Below are positions 40,081 through 50,799 of a stretch of DNA of 64,000 nucleotides, in pieces. How positions within the stretch are numbered: position 1 is the stretch's first letter; the number at the start of each line of letters is the position of its first letter. This DNA is from Aurelia coerulea (Eukaryota; Cnidaria; Scyphozoa; Semaeostomeae; Ulmaridae): contig CM076948.1 of NCBI GenBank assembly GCA_039566865.1, positions 16,813,001 to 16,877,000 on the forward strand, given 5' to 3'. The notes below the pieces were generated by a model. That model was not told the DNA's origin. It saw only the letters and a program-made list of their open reading frames with translations, and ran no database searches. A program made the position numbers and the translations under genes.

Positions 40081-40543
40081 CGAGATGCCGTTTCGCAAAA
40101 CCACTCTCATCGGAAAGCAGTTAATTTCTCCCATATTATTCGGCCTATCGAAAAACTCTGGCTTCGCAAATCCTTGTTCAAATTTTTTTGTTGATTTCAG
40201 AAAAGTGGATTTATCTCCAAAACTACTCGATAAAAGTTTGATTTTTTTCGTTCCACCTTTAGCTAGGTAGTTGATCTACAACTTTGTAAAGTCTGATTGA
40301 AAACGCTAGGCTAGATTTCCTGTGATCGAATTTTATATTTCTGTTTGCTTTTCGACATCGAAAGGGAAAAGCGATGGTCAACAGATTAGTATGCAGAATG
40401 AGTTGAAAGCTTTTGCAGAAAGTTTACTTTTAGATCAATGCTCATTGTGGAATCTTAAAGAAAATGATATTTTGTGAATGCTCACGGAAGTCTCGAAAGA
40501 CACCCATTGCATGGTTTTGTGAAGGGCGTGGTGTACAACCACT

Positions 40544-40815
40544 TACCACCGACCACACCGACCACATACCACCGACCACACTTACCACCGTCCACTTACC
40601 GCACTTACCACCGACCATAATAGCCACCGACCACCGACCACCGACCAAGAAAACCACTTACCACCGACCAAGAAACCCACCGACCACTTACCACCGACCA
40701 AGAAACCCACCGACCACTTACCACCGACCAAGAAACCCATCGACCATTTACCACCGACCAAGAAAACCACCGACCAAGAAAACCACCGACCACTTACCAC
40801 CGACCACTTACAACG
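40544..40815. repeat. Minisatellite with ACCACCGACCA units
   Basis: The basic words CCACCGACCA and CTTACCACCGACCA combine into a 30-bp higher unit (CCACCGACCACTTACCACCG plus ACCAAGAAAC) repeated about four times at 40640-40760. One strand is open in several frames (HRPRNPPTTY; GGKWSVGFLV), a consequence of composition, not coding. Confidence 0.9.
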
Positions 40816-41159
40816 GAGTTGCTTAAAAGTGTCGTTTTCAAAAACACTGAGGCAGAGGTGTCCATCATGCGTCATGCGTCATAATCATGCGTCCATAATA
40901 ATTTTCAAAATAAACACTGAAATATTAAAGTTGCAAAATGTCCATAAAATCAAATCATCGCTCGAATCAAACCTTGGTTTCAGGTGCAAGCTAAATTTGC
41001 CTTCGCGCAGTTCATACCTCCGGTTTTTTATGTGTCTGTTTTTTCTGTTTTGCGTTTCGACACATTTTATCATGGAATGTTGCCTACATGCTCAGTTATG
41101 CGCGCTTTGTCAACGTTCGTATGCGGCGCAAACAAACAAAACTTCATCCAGCAGTTCCT

Positions 41160-41365
41160 CATTTAGAAGGCCACTTAGATTCCAACAAGGTGAAGATGAA
41201 GTTGCGATTGGGATCGCAGAAGTAGAGCAGACCCAATCGAGTCCACGACCCCTTGTCATGACTCTCAAGTGGTGGGGTCCTACCGGGTATCGAACCCACT
41301 CCGCCTGACTGTTCTGGCTGCAAAGTCAGAGGATTACACCACAACACCACAACAGCTACCAACTC
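41160..41365 (-). mobile_element. tRNA-derived SINE-like sequence
   Basis: On the minus strand a perfect pol III B box GGTTCGATACC lies at 41286-41296, about 50 bp after a GTGGTGTAATCC stretch in the A-box position, in a tRNA-like spacing. The downstream minus sequence (GACCCCACCACTTGAG...) is not tRNA. The A box is weak and the 3' tail is not clear. Confidence 0.5.
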
Positions 41366-41465
41366 AAAGCTTCCTATGCCTATTCTTGTGCGTGAACAGA
41401 CAAATCTGTGTCATTTTGTTCCCATTCTTTTATCGGAAAGTCTTTAAGTGCCGGTTTGAGCAAAA

Positions 41466-41502
41466 TGATGTTGTTGTTGTTGTTGTTGTTGCTGTTGTTG
41501 TG
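41466..41502. repeat. TTG microsatellite
   Basis: About eleven TTG units with one CTG interruption, GATGTTGTTG...GTTGTTGTGATG. Confidence 0.9.
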
Positions 41503-41665
41503 ATGCGTTAACTAGGACTATTGTAGAATCTTTTAAAACGGAGTAATGCGATGATCTTCTAAGAAAGGGTGACAGATGAAAGCAAAGAACGTTCTTAAAG
41601 GAAACTAGTGATTCTAGTGATGGTGTATAAGTCGGTAAGTGAACAAGCTCCCACTTACCTTACAT

Positions 41666-41815
41666 TAATACTTACCTCAGGAAAATGGGCTATCAGTGCA
41701 TCAGCCTCTCTCGCACCACAGGTTAATCTGACTGCGGAGGAGATTGCACCAGGCCCTTTTGCCTGAACAGCGGTAGTTTTTACGGTCGGTGATAGACATG
41801 GAATAACGAATTCCG
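41666..41815 (-). repeat. 150-bp direct repeat with splice-donor-like end, copy 1
   Basis: Nearly identical to 42268-42416. On the minus strand both are open in the frame TVKTTAVQAKGPGA...ADALIAHFPE and end at CCTGAG followed by GTAAGTATTAAT, a perfect splice-donor consensus. I do not recognise the peptide. It could be an exon duplicated with its donor, or a conserved part of an unknown element. Confidence 0.55.
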
Positions 41816-42267
41816 CCTAATGCACCTGTCAGGAAGTCCGACTGGACAACCGAAAAAACTAAAAAAGGTAACCCAAAAAACATTAAACTCAATAATACAA
41901 ATATAAGAAGGGACAGGGAGGGTGGGAGAATTTCGTCGTGAAGTCTTCATTTCATTTTAGAGAATGAGGTCGGTTGAAATAACTCCAGAGTTTATAGCTC
42001 GACAGATAAGACATGCCGGCCGAGACATCGCAAATTATCCTTGGGCGGTCCGATGAGTCGCCTAGTGATTAATGCAACCTGTTTTGTTGATTTGATGATT
42101 CATCCTTCCCAACTAATGAGACAGCTCTGGCATTTATCCCAGTCAGCGGAACAGTTCCACGCCCCAGCCAAAACACGGACCAAGGAACCAGGATCCAAGC
42201 CAAGGACAACCCTGCAAACCTCCCGAGGACGTATTAACCGGGCTTAAATTGCATTTAACCCCCATTT

Positions 42268-42416
42268 AATACTTACCTCAGGAAAATGGGCTATCAGTGC
42301 ATCAGCCTCTGTTGCACCACAGGTTAATCTGACTGCGGAGGAGAGTGCACCAGGCCCTTTTGCCTGAACAGCGGTAGTTTTTACGGTCGGTGATAGACAT
42401 GGAATAACGAATTCCG
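42268..42416 (-). repeat. 150-bp direct repeat with splice-donor-like end, copy 2
   Basis: Differs from copy 1 by few substitutions (GTTGCACC for CTCGCACC; GAGTGCACC for GATTGCACC). The reading frame is retained (Ile to Leu, Arg to Thr changes), and the donor CCTGAG/GTAAGTATTAA is retained. The upstream minus sequence extends the frame further (CVLLWPEFVIPCLSP) than in copy 1. Confidence 0.55.
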
Positions 42417-42654
42417 GCCACAAGAGCACGCAGTGCTCCACCCAATCACCAACCGTAAAAGACTTGGACGAACTTCTCCCTACCTAAGCAGAACTTAAAT
42501 AAAGCAGATCTGGAACAAAAACGTATAAAGCCTACGATAAGGCATTAAAAAGCAAGCCTACGATAAGGCATCATCCAATCATATACAAAAAAGACGGGAT
42601 GTCAAGGCACGCGCCCGCGTGTATGACCCCCAAAAAGTAAATAAAACGAAAAGT

Positions 42655-42790
42655 GGCGGCCAGGCTTAAGGCCTAACTGTCACCAAAGATGCAGCTGGTG
42701 CTTAAGCACCCGGCGGTGCCCAAGCACCCGACAAGGCCTTTCGGCCAAACAGCTGATGCAACGTGCACCGACACGCCCTGTATTAGGGCA
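42655..42790. repeat. Stem-loop-rich module, copy 1
   Basis: A chain of short hairpins: AGGCTTAAGGCC, GGTGCTTAAGCACC, GGCCTTTCGGCC, then GATGCAACGTGC. Diverged relative of 43055-43185. No ORF. Confidence 0.5.
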
Positions 42791-43054
42791 CACAGCATTG
42801 ATACAATCCTGTATCGTGCACGACATTGACACTGCACAGACGATGACACAAATTACACTGTATACAATACAGTAACATGACAACGATAAGCGATTTGCAT
42901 TGGGCTGATGGCACGGCCATCCGGGCACACCATATTGCATCACATCCACATCACGCGGCTCCTCGACTGCAGCTTAGTTTATACCAGAGCTTCCAACATG
43001 ACAGTCTTTTTCTTGGTTTCATTGTGTTCCATTCCTACAAAATAAAAGGTTGTG

Positions 43055-43185
43055 TGCCGACTAGGCTTACGGCCCAGCCGTCACGAGGCATGCTTTTGGT
43101 GCAGTGCACCCGACTGGCCCGATGGCCCAGCTAAACTGATGCAATTTGCATCCAACACGCCGTGCATAATCGTAAGCAGCTGATA
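43055..43185. repeat. Stem-loop-rich module, copy 2
   Basis: Aligns with copy 1 (AGGCTTACGGCC, GGTGCAGTGCACC, GGCCCGATGGCC, GATGCAATTTGCATC, ACACGCC). Stem sequences are kept and loops differ. One hairpin of copy 1 (GGCGGTGCC) is absent. The intervening 42790-43055 is unrelated. Confidence 0.5.
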
Positions 43186-44454
43186 TCACTTGGGCTCGGC
43201 CCTATCTATGGCAATAGCAACATTGATTTAACTCAAGTAGGCAAAACACACTCTACGATATACGATATCGCAGGGCGCAGCACTAACAACAGATTGCTTT
43301 CGTTGGCTTTTCACACCTTCACCATGGCATCTTACGAGCCTGGGCTAAATTTACTAAAGGCTGAAGGCTACCTGACTGCCTTCTCGTGCACGTCCCTCCT
43401 AGGCTTTACCATTAACATTGAATATACATGCTGTTTTTCACCAGTCCGACAGGGCAACTCTCGCTAGATTGACAAGCTTACACAAAATGCTTCATAACAA
43501 TAAGCACAGATAGGAGTATGATATGCTGAGCACGAGGTACAAAAGGCAAAGGTACATATAGCCCACACGATGCCATTTTTTTCACAAGTCAGTAGCAACA
43601 AATTGCACGATACGAGCCTGCGAGTGAAAACCTGACCAATTTTGCTTTTGCTTCTGACAACAGAAAACGTAGGCCCTTGCTCACCCCATATTACGAACTA
43701 AACCGGGCATTAGGCATTTAAGAACGATTATAGCTTAAACTCATCCAAGCAAAACGATAATTTCATTTGAGAAAAACCCACAAACAATACTTTGTTAGCC
43801 CCAATTTGGACTTATTTATTGCTGAGGAGGTAGGGTTTTAAACTCAAAATTGCCGGTTCGAAACTTGCAGAAAGCGGAGAAATACGCAATGCAATGAAAG
43901 TATGGCGAGTCTATTAAGATAAAATCATGTGTACCCTTCGGTTTATGCTCACCGTGTTTATGAACGGATGAAAATTGTAAGAAAATTGCTGAAAATAATC
44001 CTTGCAACCTATTCACAACAATGAGAGTTGCAGATGAGCGAAGCTATTATCCTTTTCATGTCGAGGTTTGCCCCTTTTGTGGACCCGGATTTCAGCCTTA
44101 GATCCACTATTTGCTCGCCTCTGCTCGTCCAGCCATCCACCTGACCTGCACAGGCTGGAAATTATGCTTTCAAATCTGGTTCGTTGGCCAATCTGATATC
44201 TTTGAGTTTGTTAACTCTTGCTTGTCTAATTTGAAGCTATGAGCACATTAAACGGACAACTGTGAAAATAAGACAAACATTTGTGTTGGAACCACCTGAT
44301 TAGAAATGAATTATCTCTATCTTTTGCCCCCAATTGTATTTACTACTAATAGCAATCCATCTCTGAATGAAACATTTTTGCCTGTAAATAATCCGCTTAT
44401 TATTGGATGTTGAGTAGTTATACTTGCTGAGGCAGACAACGAATCTATTCATCA
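43186..44454. other. Unassigned interval
   Basis: No domain recognised. A plus-strand 101-codon frame at 43162-43467 has no family resemblance and no splice or tail signals. The rest is AT-rich. Confidence 0.3.
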
Positions 44455-45445
44455 TTTTTTTTCATTTTAAAATTATTTATGCACGGTAGCCCCGTCAGTC
44501 AGTATGACTGATTTTCAGGGGGCCGTGCCAAAAACTTTACAAATTAAAAAATCTACTAAAATTAATAACGGGAAAAGGAAGCTAATTACAATCATAAATA
44601 ATTTATCTACAACTATTTACAATAAATTTACAACCGACCCTTTATCTTGTTCTTAAAAGAAGATAAAGAGGGAGCTTGCTTGGCTTCGCGGCTGAGATCA
44701 TTCCAGATTTTTGCTCCACGAAATGCGAACGCTTTCTGTCCATTACTAGTTTTCATGAATGGCACTAGCAAGTCAGTTTCGGCATTTCTAAGGTTGATAA
44801 TATTGCGATCAGAATTTCTAACAAATAAATGCGAGAGATATCAGGCGCGAGACTATTAACAGATTTATATACAGTTGTTGCAGTCTCACTTCTGATCATA
44901 TCCCTCACAGTTGGCCATTTTAACTCTGTAATCAAAGCTTCGGCAGGAGCATCGTAGCTGCTATTTGTAATAATTCTAGCGGCACGGTTCTGCAATTTTT
45001 GAAGCTTAACCAAGTCGGAATTCAGCACAGTTCTCCCACACAGAACAGCAGTACCGAAAATGTGGCTCGACAATACCTCTATATAATTTGCAAAGTACAG
45101 TTTTTGGCAAAAATTTCTTTGCATATTTTAAAAAACCTAACAAGCGGGAGACTTTGGCTTGAACAGATTTAATTTGCTCGTCCCACACGAGGTACTGGTC
45201 AACTTGGACACCAAGATACTTAATACTATCGACAAGTTCTACAGGGGAATCATCTATAACAAATGCAGGAGAATCCACAGTGTTTTCACCAATCTTTTTA
45301 AGATTTGGTCTAGATCCGATTACCATTGCCTGAGTCTTGATTACATTCAAAGACAATTTATTGCCCTGAAGCCATTCTTTCAAACATTTCCATTCGTTGT
45401 TGAGCGTTTCAGTTAGATCCTCAATTTGTTGGAGAGACGAACTGG
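44455..45445 (-). mobile_element. LINE F: 5'-truncated LINE of the LINE A group
   Basis: On the minus strand: WLQGNKLSLNVIKTQAMVIG, IKYLGVQVDQYLVWDE, IVEPHFRYCCSVWENC, frame change, LQKLQNRAARIITNSSYDAP and VNSLAPDI. The 3' UTR includes a GGCACGGCCCCCTGAAAATC...GGGGCTACCGTGC hairpin (44483-44529), ending in an A/T tail near 44455-44470. Closest to LINE A by the shared ARIITNS-FDAP block. Confidence 0.85.
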
Positions 45446-45551
45446 CTGCTGACTTGGGCCGCGCGTGGGTTTTAGAAAGAAGATTGGGTGCTAACCTTTT
45501 TTTGCGCAAGCGCACTACAACTGTTGCATCTAGGTTGTTGCTGTTGCCCAT
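45446..45551 (-). other. ORF leader fused in frame to LINE F
   Basis: The ATG at 45551 opens a frame (MGNSNNLDATVVVRLRKKRL) that runs without a stop into the truncated LINE F reading frame for 181 codons in total. The leader is not LINE-like. It may be a chance fusion at the truncation point. Confidence 0.4.
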
Positions 45552-45559
45552 TTGTTTTG

Positions 45560-46241
45560 ATTTGATTTAGATTGCGGGAGAACTGGTGTAATGGCCAGTA
45601 TTTTGCGTGTGCTATGATGGTTGGTATCCTATTTAAAGACAGAACTATAAGTAAAGAAAGTGTTCCTAAACAGTGCAGAGGTGAGAAAAAATTGTCTGAT
45701 AACGAATATGATATTTTAGGCTCTACTAGTACACAGAAAGAGTGTTAGGCGCTCTGACTGATCTGTACTCGCTGCATGTTTTTTATAAAGAAACTGGTTT
45801 ATAAGAAACCAAAAGCGACTTCAAAACTAACTGTGCTAGAAATGGAATTTTTTTAAAGTATTGATTTTGGATCGACAGTATAACATATTTCCTACTATTT
45901 GAAACAAATTTGGAGAAAATCAGTTGTCAGCAAATCAAATGGAATTTTCATGATAAGAAGGTATAAATTTGCCAATTTTCCTTTATTTTTTTATTGCCTG
46001 GCAATGAATCACATGATTAATTAACTGCCATTGTTAGAATAGTAACAATAGGGGCATGTCTCATTGTTATATCTCTTGTAATTCTGGAGAAAAGAGGGGA
46101 AAGTTTTCAACATGATGAGAACACTGTTTATTCATCGATTATATGATGTTTTGATTGGCAAGAATCATAGAATATCTGATCTGCATCAGTGTTACTTATC
46201 ATATTGATAATTCATGCATTCAAAAAATAAAAAAATTGTTG
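45560..46241. other. Unassigned AT-rich interval
   Basis: No coding or repeat structure recognised. Confidence 0.3.
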
Positions 46242-46249
46242 GTACTATG

Positions 46250-46578
46250 CCCATGGGGGGGGACACTCAGCACATACGCATATGGGGGGGTCAGACCCAA
46301 AAATATCAGTTTAGCTTCATTACAACCCAAAAATATCAGCTCATTTTATACCTTGACATCTGTAAAGGAACATAAAAGATCCTGAAACGATGCAAATTGA
46401 GACCAGGATTGCCACTAGAGAACCCAGAAATATCATTGTGACTATATTTTATGCCCAAAAATATCAAAAACATAATTTCAGTTTATTTTGACCCAAATAT
46501 ATCACTTTCAGCAATATTCTGACCCAAAAATATTGGATTTACCTCTCTGTATGTGCATGTGCTAAGTGCCCCCCTGGG
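46250..46578. mobile_element. 329-bp hAT-like MITE with G-run TIRs
   Basis: The TIR CCCATGGGGGGGGACACTCA aligns with the complement of the right end (CCCAGGGGGGCACTTAGCAC), continuing with AGCACATRCRCATA. The TSD GTACTATG is at 46242-46249 and 46579-46586. The word CCCAAAAATATCA recurs at least four times inside. The CCCA-plus-G-run ends and 8-bp TSD match the 9364-10549 element in type. Confidence 0.86.
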
Positions 46579-46589
46579 GTACTATGGCC

Positions 46590-47398
46590 CGATCAGAGTT
46601 TCTTATGAAAAAAGCCAATAATGTACCTTTTAGCAATCTAATGCTTAAATTGACACATGGTGCAAATGTTCGCGTTCCTTCTTCAAAAATACAATATGGC
46701 CTTCATCAAAATGTATTTTTGCAGGTGGCTGTGCAACAGAATACACCAACATTTCCAGTGGTGATGGATCCCTGTCATGTCCAAACTGTTTTTAAACTTC
46801 ACAAAGTTCATTTGAACCATGCTTGATGGTTTCTAAAGGTGTTATCAGACTGTGTCTGCATTTATATCAATCGTATCTTGTTTGTAGGGCTTTTGCTAAG
46901 ATAACTTTAAATTCTTGTATCAGATTCCATGTAGGTCATGCATGCAAAAAGCATGTCAACAAATTGAGTGTTGATCATAAGCTGTTTCAAGTTTGTCTTA
47001 TTTAGATATTTATTGGCTTTCTTGTGGAAAAATTTGTATGTCTGAGACAGCATGATCGGGGAATGAAGATCTAAATACTGAAAGATTGCTTGGTTCTCTT
47101 TATCTAGCTTGCAAAACAAAGTCTGGAGGCAACAACTTGAGATCATTATGATCAAAATCTGGAATTTTATCAATCATTGTACAAAATATTAGTCATTTGT
47201 CTGCTTCATGTTTCTTCAGACATGCTCTCAAATAATCAAAATTGTACCAATCTTTCCACTGTCTTTGACAAATCAGTAATTTTTAAAATCAGCACATTTA
47301 TAAACCATAAGAAATGTACACAGTAGCTGTAGCCATTCACAAGTACCGTTTTAGGTCTCAGCCATTTTATCTCATGGCAATCAGAAGTAAAACAACAC
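46590..47398. other. Unassigned interval
   Basis: A plus-strand 86-codon frame (46566-46826) has no recognised domain. Nothing else is supported. Confidence 0.3.
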
Positions 47399-47900
47399 CT
47401 ACTCAGACTGCATATGCCTACTTATTTCTTTGTAAAACAAGGGGGAAATCGGCAGTTGAGCTAGAATTGTATGCTCGGGCTTTGCAGATGATGTTTGATG
47501 GTGTTGAGATTTTACTTTTGTTAATAGCAGAAGATCTTCAAGGACTAAATTCCTGATTATCTGAGCCAAATTCAGAATTTTTTGTCGACAAATGAAAAGA
47601 GGACAATTTGAGGTTGAATAGCAATGCTCATCTCTGACTTCAAAAGTAGTGTTAACAGCAACAAGTGATGATATGGCAGTTGCAGCACTGTTTGATGTTT
47701 CATTTTTGTTTCTTTTGGCTTCGTTTACGTCTGAATGGTCTGAATATTGATTGCTTTGAGCCTGCATTCTCTTTTAACTGATGTGAAATCACACAATTTG
47801 CAGTGATATTGGCTGATATTCTTTGCATTTGTTGACGACTTCGCATAAAATGTGAAAGTTGACGGAACGGCTCATCATTTGCAGTGCTGGAACTTGCCAT
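47399..47900 (-). CDS. Possible host gene, 5' coding part (hypothetical)
   Basis: The minus-strand ATG at 47900 starts MASSSTANDEPFRQLSHFMR, 66 codons rich in Gln/Arg/Lys to a stop at 47700. An overlapping second frame (47399-47767) has MQAQSNQYSDHSDVNE and a polar region. Upstream (47945-48240) are CCAATCAG words and a GCCATTTTG word in the right orientation for a promoter. There is no family match and no verified splice site, so a real gene is only a possibility. Confidence 0.3.
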
Positions 47901-47944
47901 ATCATCAGGTACTGTTAGGTATGTATCATTACAACAACTCTCAA

Positions 47945-48240
47945 AAAAACTGATATGTTTCGAACTCAGTATGACAGTATAATCCTAGCCCAAACGACGA
48001 AAAAGAGAAAGATGTGTCCTCAGCCGTCCACCACTCATCCTGCCTAACAAAATGGCGATTGCACGGAAGAACGGTGGTCACATGGCAATTAGCGTTGTTG
48101 TTGCTGCACGTAGCTGTGCAGGAGCAAGAAAGCTCCACTCTGATTGGTCAAAATGATCTACGCAGTCCGCATGCGCTCCCAAAGGATGGCTGCTGATTGG
48201 GGAAGTCGGCATTGTTTTTAAACAAAAGAATCTGAAGTTC
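47945..48240 (-). promoter_or_regulatory. Promoter-like segment (CCAAT and GCCATTTTG motifs)
   Basis: On the minus strand: CCCCAATCAGCAGCCATCC, GACCAATCAGAGTGG, then ATCGCCATTTTGTTAGGC, a YY1-like start-site word, within 200 bp. These are upstream of the 47900 ATG. Motif-based and weak. Confidence 0.35.
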
Positions 48241-48340
48241 ATCTCTCCAACAACAATAAAAAGCTAAGAAACTTTTGTAATTTGCAGTTTTAATTTTCCT
48301 GTCGCGCACACAATTGTTTTGACATTGTCCAGTTATAGCA

Positions 48341-49500
48341 CGCTATTAGAGATCACCGGCCCCGGCCCCCCGGCCCCGGCCCTCGGCACCATGGCGCTCG
48401 GCCCTCGGCCCCCACAAATATAGGTATTTCTTTGTTTCATAGCTGTCTGGCTGTTCCCGCATTTAAAATGATCCGAACGGTGCCGTTCAATCGAAAAATC
48501 GCAATGTTCGAAGCCTCCAAGAGCTTAAGAAACTCCTTTCAAGTAAAGTGAGAGAACTTCGAGGGGCCGGGCAGTCATCTGAGTCTCGCAAAACAAGTTG
48601 AGTATAAACCACAAATGTACACACACCACACGCTCCTTCGCATACAATTCATGCGCCTTTGTAGTCAATCGAGGGAGTCACATTCCATATGGTTGCATTC
48701 TTTGATGCATTATTTACAAATATGTGGACCGCAAACTGTTCAACAGTATTCTTCACCATTGACCCTTGGAACGGACAGCTTTTCGAGTGGGTGACAGGAC
48801 ACCAAAGTGAATAAACATGAAGTAAAGTGTACTTCGAAACCATATTCAAAACGGAATAATACTCATGTAAATGAGAATTTTGAAGGTTACTCTTGAAATC
48901 GTTTTTACGAACATTCTTTAAATCGGCGGGATCCCCTTGACCTTAAATAAATGTCTTGGACACAGGCAAGCACAGGTTACGAGAAGAAAGTGGAATTAAT
49001 TCCTTTCTCAACAAAGTCTTTGGAGTTTCCTAATTTCTTGGTAATGGTCATCTCGCCATCGGTGCGTTTAGTTTCTTAGAAAGAGTTGCTGACAAACAAT
49101 TTACTCTGCGTAATTTCGAAACAGGGGAAAGAGGGGTTTTCAGGGCGACAGTTAGCCAGAACGACTATGAAGGCGCATGAATTGTATGCGAAGGAGCGTG
49201 TGGTGTGTGTACATTTGTGGTTTGTTTAGGAAATCATACTCAACTTGTTTTGCGAGACTCAGATGACTGCCCGGCCCCTCGAAGTTCTCTCACTTTACTT
49301 GAAAGGAGTTTCTTAAGCTCTTGGAGGCTTCGAACATTGCGATTTTTCGATTGAACGGCACCGTTGGGATCATTTTAAATGCGGGAACAGCCAGACAGCT
49401 ATGAAACGAAGAAATACCTATATTTGTGGGGGCCGAGGGCCGAGCGCTATGGTGCCGAGGGCCGGGGCCGGGAGGCCGGGGCCGGTGATTTCTAATAGCC
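48341..49500. mobile_element. 1.16-kb foldback element with ~320-bp TIRs and 9-bp TSD
   Basis: The arms 48341-48657 and 49170-49500 are near-perfect inverted repeats. They begin SGCTATTAGARATCACCGGC and contain a GC-rich CCCCGGCCCC cluster. The TSD is GTTATAGCA (48332-48340, 49501-49509), fitting MULE-type elements. The 510-bp core has only short frames with no known domain. The arms differ by small indels (CGTTGGGATC for CGGATC; an extra GGGAGG in the GC cluster). Confidence 0.87.
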
Positions 49501-49736
49501 GTTATAGCAACTGTTTGGACATTATTTTGAGTGCAAATTACGCTATTTACTGGCTTTGAGATCTTACTAAGTAATTTGGGAACCCTTTAGACAAAACAAA
49601 ATTAATTCTACACTTCCGGCATTAAAGATATAAGAAACAAGTAAGAAACTTTTGGTAGCAAAATGGCCCAAAAATTTAAGAAACTGCCTACCAGCCCCGG
49701 ACCTTAGTTTCTTATAAAAAAAAATGAGTTTATTAA

Positions 49737-49990
49737 AAATATGATAGCTCAAGGATCAAAACTTGTGGAAGATGCTAAAGACAAATATTTCATTAATGTC
49801 GGTCGCAAATTATCGGACCCTTCAACTGGCACCAAAAAGTACCGGTCTTTGACCAATAAGATCCTCAAAAAGGCTAAGATACCCGAAATACCCCCCCCCC
49901 CCCCTCTCCTGGAATACTTTGTGCTAGATTTTGCTTCAAAGCTTCAAATATTCAATTATTACTTTATTCTTCAATGCACAACATTAGATT
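49737..49990 (+). pseudogene. LINE fragment: linker between EN and RT
   Basis: DAKDKYFINVGRKLSDPSTG, KKYRSLTNKILKKAKIPEIP and FNYYFILQCT match the linker just before RT in CR1-like LINEs (GxKLSDPxTGxKxYWS...IPxIPP...FNxxFxxQCT). A run of 14 C at about 49891-49904 expands the Pro tract. Both ends break off without a tail. Confidence 0.75.
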
Positions 49991-50265
49991 GGGTGTCGGC
50001 GGTGGTAATCGTACACTTGCGAAAAACGACAGAAAAGTATGTTACAAATGAAATCCATCAAAGTGAGTGTTTCTTGGTATTGAAAGCTAACAATATCGAT
50101 AACTGTACGAAAAGCCTTCATGAAAGTAAAACACGCTAAAGAAGTTGCTTTCGCTGTGCTTGGCAGTGTAGAAGTTGTCGTTGCGAAAATCACATCCCTG
50201 ATTCAAAAACTCTGAATCCGTTCCAGAAAGAAGCACACATTTTAAGCAATCATACTTAAATTGGA

Positions 50266-50416
50266 TGTCTATCATGTAAATAACGCATAGCATTATGGGA
50301 CTAACTTCGACAGAAAGCAAACAGTTTTGTGCAAATTTGAAGAAGCTTCCATCTTCCATGTTTTATTGACAAACGTGATATCTCTCGACTATTGACAAAC
50401 ACACGAGGCAGCCTAG
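50266..50416 (-). repeat. Segment S, uninterrupted copy, with ATG exon-like end
   Basis: On the minus strand: GACACTAGGCTGCCTCGTGT, TTGTCAATAGTCGAGAGATA, TCACGTTTGTCAATAAAAC, then ATG at 50359 opening MEDGSFFKFAQNCLLSVEVS. The same order occurs at 54530-54573 plus 56958-57056, there split by a foldback element. Similarity stops after the VSP codons, as at an exon or segment end. Confidence 0.7.
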
Positions 50417-50792
50417 TGTCATGACTCAGGGGTAGCTATGGTGTCATGGTCCTCCTCCTGACTCCTGAATGTTGTTTTCAAAATGTATGCACGTAATATT
50501 TTTAAATGAAACATTTGATAAGAAATGGTAGGCTCAATTTGTCGAAAGATGAGAAACGACCCTACCTGAATTGTAATTTGCCCCCCCCCCCGGTTTAGAT
50601 TTCGTAATCTTCATTTTGTTGTTGGGTAACAAGAAAACAGTATTAACACCCTACACTCTACAAGAAGCACTGAAATTTGTTTGCGGAAAGTAGTTTTTTC
50701 AAAAAGTTGTAAATATAACATTTACCATATGCTTATTTTGAAAATAACATTCAGGAGGACCATGACACCATAGCTACCCCTGAGTCATGACA
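50417..50792. mobile_element. 376-bp MITE with 42-bp TIRs and CTAG flanks
   Basis: The TIR starts TGTCATGACTCAGGGGTAGC and is perfect for about 42 bp (to ACCATGACACC...). CTAG is on both sides (50413-50416, 50793-50796). It lies beside segment S. The other copy of S reads CCTAGTGTCTAGACTAGC at this place, without the element. Confidence 0.8.
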
Positions 50793-50799
50793 CTAGGTA

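Noticed and set aside
40464..40875. Pro/Thr/Arg-repeat and Trp/Gly-repeat ORFs
   Set aside because: Pure product of the ACCACCGACCA minisatellite.
41286..41345. A functional tRNA gene
   Set aside because: Only the B box is good. The acceptor and anticodon stems do not pair, so a SINE-like origin is more likely.
42040..42080. Hammerhead ribozyme-like CCGATGAGTC, and CTGATGA in the DIRS ITR at 14393
   Set aside because: No GAAA core and no matching stem III or cleavage triplet nearby.
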